From Coriolopsis trogii (Eukaryota; Basidiomycota; Agaricomycetes; Polyporales; Polyporaceae), in the NCBI GenBank assembly GCA_020543525.1, contig JAHYIO010000003.1, positions 3,410,001 through 3,474,000 on the forward strand: 64,000 nt of DNA, given 5' to 3'. Made by a program: the position numbers and the translations under genes. Below are positions 52,712 through 61,992 of the stretch, piece by piece. The notes below the pieces were generated by a model that saw only the letters and a list, made by a program, of their open reading frames with translations, did no database searches and was not told where the DNA came from. Every line of letters starts with the position of its first letter. Within the stretch, counting starts at the first letter, position 1.

Positions 52712-53453
52712 GATACACCTCTCCTGGATCGTAGCAGAGCGGCCAGCCCATCTGGATTTGAAGCGACAGTCGGGCGAGTTACCGATGTAGTGGTCACCCG
52801 CTCTGTCAGCTGCGTATTTTGAGCGATCACCGCAGTATAGAAGTACTCTCGCGAAATGCGTGTATGAAACGAGACGGGATATGGGAGTAGGTGAACGAAG
52901 TACTGCACGAATCTGGTAAGTGCAGAAACCACGCGTGCTGACGTTCTCATGTTTCTGGCAAATAAGAAAAGAGGGTACTGGTAGATACTGATAGAAACAC
53001 TCACGCGCACGATAAACGAGCATGTGAGCGACGACTACTGAGACGACTTGCCCACATTGGATAAATCTCGGGGAAATACCTGTCTACAAGTGTAGCGCAC
53101 GAAAGCTGTACGACTGCGACACGTCGGAGGCTTTCTGCGGTCCGAATGGCGAATGCCGAAGACGATACAAGGAGGTACCGCTGGCAAAGAACATGAACCG
53201 TCGTACTATCCTGGGCCGGCGAGGTGTAGCACGCCCTGGGCAGGGGTTCGACGGCTTTAGTGCGGGATTTGGCGAAGACTAGGACGACGTCAACTTTCTA
53301 TCAATGCTATTTCGTAAAGTGAGTGAGACGAACCTCTGTTACTGCTCTGCGAAACCAAGTAAGGAGTGCTCCATCTTCGGCACTGCCTGCCGAAGAGTAG
53401 CAAAAAGGCGATGTTATACCGGGGCTATCATAGCGTGGCGAGTAAACGAACCT
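52712..53453. other. Intergenic, nothing recognised
   Basis: 740 bases upstream of the beta-glucosidase and downstream of the esterase. Only short shadow frames. Confidence 0.45.
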
Positions 53454-54437
53454 CTACGATTGCTTCTCTGCGGATCCAAGCACTTCGTGCGCCGTCCTCG
53501 GCATGACTTCAGTCAAGAATGATAACAACTGTGCCGCGATGATCTCATGAACGGCCGACGTAGGATGCAGGCCGTCAATGAAGATTGCGCCCTCATCGTC
53601 AGCAGCATCCTCTTGTCGGAAGCCGAACGTCTCGGGTTCTGTAAGGAGGTGCGAGAAGAGCGCTGATGCGGACCATATTAACACTGTGGCGTCAGGATGA
53701 CTGCTGGCGAAGCACTGAGCAGCTTCGGTAAGTTTGGCGTTCCAGGTTGAGACTGTGAGTTGAAGCCTCGCCGACTTGGGACCTGTCATTGTGCATCATT
53801 TGAGTTTGCCAGCGATAAGAAGGTGCGAATGGACGTACGGACAGGGAACATGTATGTTGGTGGTACATCGATGAAGCAAAAGTGTCGTGCACCGGATGCA
53901 TACAACTCCTCCTGTAGCACGAACAGATTCTTGATGGAAGCGTCTGTCTCGGCGACTGGATCCAGGCAACGGGTGTTGACGGCGCAGTCATTGATACCAA
54001 CCCATGTCAAGAAGAGCGAGTCTATGGCGGACCACGGTGCCCAAGGGGGCCTTGGAGCCAGGTGGGGCAAGAACTCTTCACGCACTTGCCGTTGTACGCC
54101 CCCAACGTTGTCGCCTCCTCTAGCATAGTCGTACACTAGTAGAGGAGATGCGTCGGGAACCCCAACTTTCGACTGCTGTACTAGATGTCCTACCCAATTG
54201 GGCTTCCCAGGCTCACACCAGGTTCTACCAGGAAAGTGAACGCCTAGCGGATGCTCTGGACTGGGATGCGATGCTTCGGCACTATAGCCCACATCGCAGT
54301 ACGAGGCACCACTGCAAAAGTGTGTAATCAATGCAAGTCCAGTTGTGGTCATGATAATGATACCAAACTCACAATATCATCAGCTGCTTGACGTTCTGTA
54401 ATCCCGTCCATGAATCGCCAACGTGCACATAAGACAT
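53454..54437 (-). CDS. SGNH/GDSL esterase, CE16-like
   Basis: A serine esterase of the SGNH fold, probably removing acetyl groups from sugars or short-chain esters. The first exon (ATG 54437) is MSYVHVGDSW...LMIF. It splices over a short intron (near 54320-54376) into GASYCDVGYSAEAS, so the block I Ser sits in FGASYCDVG rather than a strict GDS. Block III is GIND (WVGINDCAVN, near 54000) with the oxyanion Asn, and block V is DGLHPT (near 53560), giving the catalytic Asp and His. Three exons, stop at 53454. The order and spacing match CE16 acetylesterases of basidiomycetes. There is no clear signal peptide on this start; the frame is open further upstream, so the N-terminus could be longer. 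Confidence 0.78.
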
Positions 54438-54536
54438 GAATCGAAAGTAGATTCTAATGCAGGCGAGATACTGATCGGAGACTGCGTGTGAGGCGAAGGG
54501 GTTGAGCTCGACGCCGGCGCCGGCGCGCTGGCAAGG

Positions 54537-54559
54537 CGAACGGTCACGTGGACCGTTCG
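54537..54559. promoter_or_regulatory. 23 bp inverted repeat with a CACGTG core
   Basis: CGAACGGTC-ACGTG-GACCGTTCG has perfect 9 bp arms, contains the E-box CACGTG and also a CGG-N9-CCG pair of half-sites. It lies about 100 bases upstream of the esterase ATG and 21 bases downstream of a TATA element for that strand. It could bind a bHLH dimer or a Zn2Cys6 dimer. Confidence 0.5.
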
Positions 54560-54580
54560 CGTTTCTCTTTTCCCGCGCCG

Positions 54581-54587
54581 CTTTATA
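54581..54587 (-). promoter_or_regulatory. TATA box of the esterase
   Basis: TATAAAG on the minus strand, about 145 bases upstream of the ATG at 54437. Confidence 0.45.
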
Positions 54588-55054
54588 AGGGAGGCGCGAA
54601 TACCGTGCACGACCTTGTTCTACATCGTACTACCAGACAATCGATTGCAAATCGTCCACTCAAACCGAAATTACCATCCTTTGGTTATACTCAATGCGTG
54701 AGGACATGCTCCCACACGGCCGACTTGACCACGGGGACGGAAGCTATCGCCGCGATGGCTGTTCATCAGGTGTTCATCGTCCGAGCCTTACTACCTCGGC
54801 TTGCCGGATGGGTGACTTCTCTGAATTCACGGCGAGTATGTATATATAGGTCTTCGAGTCCCTGGAGGTATCGGAATAGAAGGCAGCCATCGTAGGGCTG
54901 CGGACAGTGTACTCACACGTCGGAGTACGAGGCCAGGCAAGTCCGTACTGCCAGTACGCACGTAGGCGTGGACGGAATATAGATTTATGGACATGAGGGT
55001 GCGTACGAACTCTCGATACCTCACCTTCATCCCCCAAATTTCTCCCCCACTCAG
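54588..55054. other. Upstream region of the methyltransferase relic
   Basis: About 470 bases; a plus-strand TATATATA near 54840 is the only notable element. No gene seen. Confidence 0.4.
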
Positions 55055-55552
55055 ATGAGCGATAAAGCATCTTCTCCGATCGCCAAGGACACAGAGAAGC
55101 TCCTACAGCTTGACGCAGACCAGCTGGACTTTTATAAGAAGATAACGGGAATTAACGATGTCGATGCCCTCAAGGAGCATCTACTCGCTGTGCAGCGGGA
55201 AGCCTGCCAGGTCTGTCTGACCACATAGGACCGTCGGCTGACAGTAACCGTAGTTCTGTGGCATCCTGACACTGATGGTATCCGGTTGTATCCATACCCC
55301 TGCATTGTGAACTTCTACTTCACCCAGTGGGTCTCCTTTGCATCTCGTGTATGGAGGGGATACTCCGTGGACATGTTCTGTCATTCGCCAGATAGCTGGA
55401 AAGAGCTCTGGGACGGGCAGGTCTTTGAGAAGGGCACCGTCACGTTTGAGGCGAGACTCTCGAAGCAGTCGCGGCCGACGCTCGCGAGCAACGGGGAGGT
55501 TGTCGACGATACTAGTAGGCTGTTTTTGGAGTGGGCGGTGACGCGACTTTGA
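55055..55552 (+). pseudogene. Methyltransferase relic lacking its SAM-binding core
   Basis: A third copy of the methyltransferase family at 16962 and 18568. The first exon is well kept (ATG 55055; LLQLDADQLDFYKKITGI, LAVQREACQ) and so is the next (YPYPCIVNFYF). The sequence then jumps, with no intron consistent with the other copies, straight to the last third: FCHSPDSWKELWDGQVFEKG and LFLEWAVTRL. Missing is everything between, including the GCC SAM motif I, the GYP block and FHLFD, about 150 residues. The deletion runs from just after the FYF block to just before CHSPDSW (junction about 55335-55365). It cannot bind SAM. Confidence 0.8.
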
Positions 55553-56831
55553 TGCTCATCCACTGGCACGCTCTGAGCTCGCTCCTGTGACGCGTAGCGC
55601 ACGTGCGTGTGACCGACGCGTTTGGCGCTGGGTGCGCTTATGCGAGACGTCCGACGAGTTCACCATCAACTCCTGATTGACTCGCACCTTCCCCCTCTGC
55701 TGTCTTATTTCACGATTGTATTCTACTGCCTGCGGACGTCTAGCCGTTTGAGCTGGTAATTGCCACGCAATCAAGAAACCAGACTGGAGACCTCGCGATG
55801 GCCTTTGATGGAGAGTAAACTTTGGGGCCTGTCCACCCTAGTTTGGTGAGCAGACATGATGAGCATGGGAGCCCTATGCATTGGACTACATCTACGGCAC
55901 ATTACACATGAATGCATGAACGCACATCCCTCCTTGCTCCATGTAATGGTGGCGATTGTAAGATGATCTGCATTCCAGGCATCGAGCAGCTTACCCCGGG
56001 CCCAGGACCTCTCCCAATTTCGCGGCGGCATAACCAACATGGGCCACTCGTCACAGGGACATTGCAGAGCATGCTCCCTCATCTGCCGTGCCTGCTCGTT
56101 GTCGCGCTCTCGATGGCCGCCACACATCGGGACGAATTATTTCGAATATGCTTGCCTCGCGGCCCTCGCCTCAAGGCTCACCGTTGGCGCCCTCACGCGC
56201 CAGGGTGCCCCCGCGAGCAGGCACAGGAAGGTTCGTAGCTGACAGTTACTCCGGATCTTGCATGAGGTCTGCTCAAGGACTATATCATCATGCTCGCCCC
56301 GGTGACGCAGCGTTCTCACAACTGCGGCCCGTGGAGAGACGCTCTCCTTCAGTCGGGTGCTCACAAGGGTGGGTAATGATGCAACGTCTTTAGGGGTGGA
56401 CAGGCTCTTAAGTTCTGAAGTCTTGCAACCAACTGATGAGACACTAGCTGCCGCTGACACCAAAAGGAGAATGTGCGAGACGGAGGAATAAATAACTGCG
56501 CGGGGGAGGTGTATCCAATTTGCGTCGTCGGACAGGCCAGAGCGCGATCGATGGCCGCACATGAGACACTCCTGGCAGGACATCATGGCGTTGACGTGCA
56601 TGTGAGCTCCCATCCATATCAGAGTTTTTGACTGTGCCTACCCGTCAAACTCGTATCCTTCGGAATCCTTGAGCTCATGTGACTTCCACGCAAACGAGGG
56701 GCCATAGACTAAGCATATCATTGATAACATCAATTCACACTTTCAGCCAGACAATTCAGGAGACGAGTTCGACGGTTCAGTCACTTGGACGATAACAATA
56801 TAACTACGAACACTAGGTGCGGAGACAGCGC
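55553..56831. other. Intergenic, nothing recognised
   Basis: 1.28 kb between the methyltransferase relic and the first hydrophobin. No coding similarity, RNA gene or repeat seen. Confidence 0.45.
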
Positions 56832-57278
56832 TCAAAGGGTAATGGGTACACAGCCAAGGGCAACCGCGCCGCCCTACGTCCACGCGGAATATGTAAGTAT
56901 CTGCACCTCAAACTCTCGAGGACCCGGGGGTGACTCACGTAGCTGTTATCAGTGCAGGAAACAGTAGTGCTAGAGCATTCACCGCTCCCGACACCGACGA
57001 CGTTGATCGGAGAGCAGTTGACACCGACGAGGGCATTGATGTCCTGAACGACGACGCCGACCACGGCGAGGGCCCCGGCAATACCGGGGTCAGAAGCCTG
57101 CCACATACTTGGTGAGCTACAATGTCAGGGGGAAGACAATATCCCCTACCGTTCCGGTGGTCTGGCAGCACAGAGGGGTACCGCTGCCCCCAGAGCCGTT
57201 GCGAGCCTCGAGGGGCGTGGCGGCCGCAAGAAGGGGGACGGCAGCGATAGCCAAAGCAACGACGCGAGTGAACATCAT
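56832..57278 (-). CDS. Class I-like hydrophobin with six cysteines
   Basis: A small secreted protein of 109 residues that assembles at air-water surfaces to coat hyphae or fruit-body cavities. Exons 57150-57278, 56939-57097 and 56832-56873 join at GT-AG borders. The signal peptide is RVVALAIAAVPLLAAA. The Cys pattern has the CC pair (PLCCQ), then VNCSPI, GECSS, VSCTDNS and ALGCVPI. The spacing and the CSPI and GC-P ends are those of class I hydrophobins. The first of the eight canonical Cys is Gly, and the CC pair near the end is Ser-Cys, so two are missing. These two (C1 and C6) are disulfide partners in the known fold. Tandem with a paralogue at 58656. Confidence 0.88.
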
Positions 57279-57368
57279 GTTGGTTCGAGAGAAGAGGGTG
57301 ATGAAGAACTGGGAGGAGAAAGGCGTCGTCGGTGTTCGAGCTGAAGAATGGTGGTCAGTCTCTGCGCC

Positions 57369-57376
57369 CTTTTATA
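57369..57376 (-). promoter_or_regulatory. TATA box of first hydrophobin
   Basis: TATAAAAG on the minus strand about 91 bases upstream of the ATG at 57278; the paralogue has a TATA element at the same distance. Confidence 0.65.
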
Positions 57377-58655
57377 CCCTGACAGCTCGGTCGTATATTC
57401 AACGGACAGCTGATGTTCTCACACAGTCTGGGGCCTCAGCACACCTGAACACGACCACTCGTCAGGCAGCCATCATCGTGGTTGCTCCAGCACCGACGTC
57501 ACAGGGGTAGGGAAGCGGTCAATGTTCACTAGGGTCAACCGCTCAAGCGACGCAGCGTAGCGGACGGAGGAGACAAACATAGTCAGGTTATACACAGGGA
57601 GTAGCTCAAGCGAAACGCACCTCACCGCCGGCCCAATCTAGGCTGCTCACAAGTCTTGCACCCGTGCTGCTTTGTGGATGTGCAAACGTTGGTATGTGGC
57701 AGATGCTCCACTCCCTATACGTATCTCTGTTAATATTTGTTGGCGTTGGCGAATCCGGAGGCGCAGAAGAAGACCCGCTCACGAAACCTTGACCGGCTCC
57801 GTGGACACGATGTCACGAAGACTTCTCTCCGCTGACAGGGCGGCGACCCAGCCGGAGATTAGGTGCCAGTTACGCAATGCTGTTCTTGCGGGGCCTTCAT
57901 GACGCCGACTGTGCGTGATCTCATCTGTCGTGACGTTCTCAGGCGTTCAGTTGAGGGTGCTCTGCTGGAGGTAGGTCGTCAGAAGGGTCGCCCATGCCAA
58001 CTATGAGGTGGACTAACAAGGTTCCTCCATGATGGCATTTTTTTTCTATCCGGCGGTTGCGAAAAATTCCAGGAACCTACAGGGCTTCATAGTACCAGAT
58101 TACGTGACATCCGGAGCGAGACACTATGTCGTAGCCCGTCCTCGCACCCGGTCAGAGGCATACGTGAGGTACGTTGATGTACGTACAATGCCATGCAGGA
58201 TTTGATTTCAATCACGTATGCAACTTGAAGGCCGTGGGTTGGGATGCGTTACCAATACTTAGGCGACGGAGGATACCCGTCAAAAACGGGTACGTGCAAG
58301 AAACGTGATGCGATTGGCAGGCCATAAGATTCGGAAGACGGACGCGCAGAGCAATAAGGACAGAAGGAAATGGTGGTCGGAGTATTATCATCCTGGCCCG
58401 CAAAGCCGCGCGATATAGCGATGAGCCAAATGGGCAGCAGATGTACAGCCACCCGCACTCGTATTCATCTGAACACTTAAGCTTATGTGACCACTGCGGA
58501 AGCTCGACAAGAACGCGGACAGAGCTTATTATATTCGGAATCAATCGTCCCTCGGTACACGTCACGGCCAAAATTGTACATCGCTGTTCGAGATCTCCGA
58601 GTCGGTCTCTGTCTGCAAGTCCTACAATTCGACCACCACTACTTGGTCCGCCGTT
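57377..58655. other. Intergenic between hydrophobins
   Basis: 1.28 kb; upstream part of the first hydrophobin's promoter and 3' end of the second. No gene, RNA or repeat seen. Confidence 0.45.
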
Positions 58656-59101
58656 CAGGCGGTGATAGGAAGGCAGCCAATAGCGATGAGACTGCCCTAT
58701 AGGCAATGATTGTCGTGTGAGTATGAGGCATTTATACTCGAAAATGGGGCACTTACGTGGCTGTTGTCCGTGCATGAAACAGCGGTGTTAGAGCATGCAC
58801 CGCTGCCGACGTCGACAACGTCGATCGGAGAGCAGTTGAGGCCGACGAGGACATTGACGTCCTGCAGGACGACACCGAGCAGGCTCAGAATGGCGGCCGC
58901 AGATGGGTCTGAGGCCTGTATCATTCAACATGAGTGAGCTGAACGCAGAAAAGAAGGCGTAGGACGCAGTACCTGCGTGACGGAATCGCAGCACTGAGCA
59001 TCATCGCTGCCCCCGGAGCCGTTGCGAGTCTCGAGGGGAGTGGCGGCCGCAAGAAGGGGGATGGAGGCGATAGCAAGAGCGACGACGCGAGTGAACATCA
59101 T
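58656..59101 (-). CDS. Class I-like hydrophobin with six cysteines (paralogue)
   Basis: A tandem copy of the gene at 56832, same strand, same three-exon plan and length. Exon 1 (58973-59101) is MMFTRVVALAIASIPLLAAA, then a Gly/Ser-rich start and AQCCDSV. Exon 2 has GVVLQDVNVLVGLNCSPI, GACSN and VSCTDNS. Exon 3 is GSLIAIGCLPITA. I chose the ATG at 59101, which matches the paralogue, over an upstream TTG. It also lacks canonical Cys 1 (Gly) and Cys 6 (Ser), so the change predates the duplication or is selected. Secreted, surface-active; expected at aerial hyphae. The mature sequences differ enough that the two may coat different surfaces. Confidence 0.88.
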
Positions 59102-59191
59102 AGTGATTGACAAGGCTAGGATGCTGGACAGCTAGGAGATGAAGGGCGATTGGAATTGTTCGACCTGCTGAACCTCCGTATCATCCGCACC

Positions 59192-59199
59192 TCTTTATA
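59192..59199 (-). promoter_or_regulatory. TATA box of second hydrophobin
   Basis: TATAAAGA on the minus strand, about 91 bases upstream of the ATG at 59101, the same spacing as in the first hydrophobin. Confidence 0.65.
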
Positions 59200-60017
59200 C
59201 CTGTCTGAAGGGGCGCTTCTGAATGCATAACATGACCTCTGGGATGAAGTCGCGGTCCGCCACAGGTGTATAAATGTCGTCAGAGCTGGATCATCGTCTC
59301 ATCTTCGGGGAACAAGGGGTTCGTTCGCTATGTCTGTCACCGTATCGCGCTCAATCCGCGCAGCGCAACATGGACAGGAGGTTCACAAATAACATACTAT
59401 ACATCGGAAAAGGGCCGAACTTCCCCTTGTATGCGTTTTGTGGCGCTCGACAGTATTCAGCTCGCAGTCTTCTAGCGGTAAACGATGCTCCCTGGATGTC
59501 AAGGTACGTCAGACGCTCCACTTCCTGCACACATGTTTACTCACCGTTAGTTTCGCCAAGCTGTGCGCGCTGGCAGGGAAGGGCAGTTACGACAGACACT
59601 CCGCGGACACGATGTCACGAACAACGGAGCAGCGCCCACTAGCGGCGATTGGGAGGGCATGAAGCAACTTCCGTCGCATGGGGCCCGAATCTGGGGTCAT
59701 GACCTCATACCTCTTCACCTATCACCCAGCAGACCGAGAAATGGGTGTGAGCTGAGCTCAGCGGGGTAGACGTGAGCGAGCCCGATGGGGGGTATTGCTG
59801 CGTTCTCGACTTCTGCTCGTTCAGGTCCCTGCAGAGGAGCCTTCAGGGTATCTATGACGGTTCCGGACGATCGACGTATAGTTCTGGCACACCCCGAGGT
59901 TGAGTGAGCGGACAAGCCCATCTGGGAGCACCGCTGCCTGACCAGTGACGACTGCAGAAGCGGCAAAGAACTGACCCATGGTAAATGCACAATACACCGG
60001 GGCGTAGAACACCAGGA
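59200..60017. other. Intergenic, nothing recognised
   Basis: About 820 bases between the hydrophobin promoter and the 3' end of the hydrolase. Nothing seen. Confidence 0.45.
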
Positions 60018-61324
60018 TCAGAGCATAGCTTTCGTACGCCGCGGTGCGGACACATCAACCTCAACTTCGTCTCCGATGAAGGCCTTCATCGTTTCTTCAG
60101 GATAATCCCAGTGCGCCTGCGAACCGCTATGTCAGCCCCAGGTAGACAAAAACACCGAAGCGTGCTCACAAAGTGATTTCCGCCACGAAGGCGCACCACA
60201 GACACCTTCCTGATAATCCCCCTCCCCGTTCTCTCCGCGTCCTCGAGTTCTTTCCCAAGCATGTAGGCTGCAAGCACCATAGGCCATACAGATCTATCTC
60301 CGAACACGACTCGCAACTCCACCTTGCTCCAGTCGTCCGACGGGTCTTGTGCGGTCCTCGCTGGCGAGGCAGGGCTCGTCCCATATAGAACCCTCTCTCT
60401 AAATATACCGCATACGCCGTTCACGAGGCACATCCGTTGTATGAGATTGTCGCTCCCGTGTGGACCCTTCCCAGGTGCCTCATATATGAGCTCTGCTCGG
60501 TCCTCCGCGTCCATGGTCGACACCGTTGATGGCAAATTCTTATACTGGTTGGTGGCCATGATAGTCTCGGGCGAAATTGGCTCTCCGTGTGTGAAATACG
60601 AGGATACCCACTGGTGGAAGAGTCGGATGCGCTCATCGGGAGACGCGTCGGGATCACGGGCGGCATGATAAGCTCCTGCGATGGGGGAGTATCCAAAGAA
60701 CCCGGCCGGTCCGTCTACACCGTTATGTATCAGCCGTCGCTGACGTGTTTAGAATCTGGAAACCACGTACCATAAGCAACCACCCTGTGGATGTAGCTGC
60801 TGAGCGGGACGGCCGATGGGCGGAAAGATGGGGCGTGGGCAAGGAAGTTGAGCATCCAGAGGGCGCCGTACGACCATCCCGCGAGCACAATCCCGCCCTT
60901 GGGCTTCCCAACTTGCCTTTTGGCGGGTAAGATCTTCTCTGCCTGGACGTATCCTACCAAATGGTCGTGAAGCTCACGCGCACGCTCACGCATGAACTCA
61001 AGCGCCTCTTCGCGTCCTTCCGGTGACCTGTTCGAAGCTCGCGCGAGCGCCGCGCGTTCATCCGCGCTGTACGGTACGGAGCCTGGGTACCCGCGGCTGT
61101 TCAACGCAATGAGGCGCACACCGTGAGATGGAGCCAATGCTGCAAGCCTCTTGAAGACCCCTGTGCAGGCGATGATTCAGCAGTTTCCGACTGACCGATG
61201 CTCGCCACTTACCTCCCTGCCACAGATGCCCATGTATTATGATCAAGCTTATATAGTCGTTCGACCCCGCTGGTACGCCAGAGTCCAGGACGACATGCAG
61301 AGGCGATCGCATGGGGGAAGACAT
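60018..61324 (-). CDS. Alpha/beta-hydrolase
   Basis: A hydrolase of the alpha/beta fold, about 370 residues, four exons. Exon 1 (ATG 61324) reads MSSPMRSPLHVVLDSG, then the strand-and-loop ISLIIIHGHLWQGG, with HG as the usual oxyanion dipeptide. Exon 2 has VRLIALNSRGYPGS (the conserved RGYPGS loop), then IVLAGWSYGALW, where Ser of G-W-S-Y-G is the nucleophile (near 60870). Exon 3 has the cap region and a run with VELRVVFGDRSVWPM (the acid may lie here). The His is in LRGGNHF-AHWDYPEE, split by the last intron. Stop at 60018. No signal peptide, so cytosolic. It could be an esterase or epoxide-hydrolase-like enzyme; substrate unknown. Confidence 0.8.
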
Positions 61325-61992
61325 CGCGAAGGCGACGGAATGTCAACTGTAGCGCCCTGACAATCGTATACGCGTGTGACCAAGACTGGCTTCTACTGAG
61401 CGAGGGCTTGAGAATAGAAGATGGTTGATGAGTCATCTATTCTCCGGCTCTGGTGGAAGCATAGTGAGGAACTCACTCTTTGCGACAACGCTGAGGCGAT
61501 GTCTATGCCTGGAGAGGCACAACGATTGTTGGACGTTGAGTGTGCAGCTGCTCGCCGGAACTGAGCGTAGGTCAAACGACTTATCAGTGCCAGTCAAACC
61601 CTTGCGTATCGGTAGATTTCATCGCCTTCAGGCTTCGGCGACGATGAGTGTGGGACGAGAGCAGGAGAGGGGCTCTTCCCAATGTGGACAATGATGGGAC
61701 TGTTGCCAAACAGATGCAAACACCTATACTCAACGCCGAGAAAGGTTGGCATCCGTCTACCGGCGGCACGCTCAGGAGTCAGTACTAACTCAAGGGCACA
61801 GCATTTATCAGTTCAGGCGTCCGCATGTTGAGATCCTCATCTCCCGATCAACAGCGACAATACGTTCACCACAAATTTGAATAGCTTCGCCTCGGGACGA
61901 TCAATCTGCGAGTGCACGATTAAGAATATGCTATTATCAATTAAGTATGTGTACAGTAGAAAGCATCAGTCCATCTGAATGTCCATGAGGGT
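61325..61992. other. Intergenic, nothing recognised
   Basis: About 670 bases between the hydrolase start and the 3' end of the amylase. No gene or RNA seen. Confidence 0.45.
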
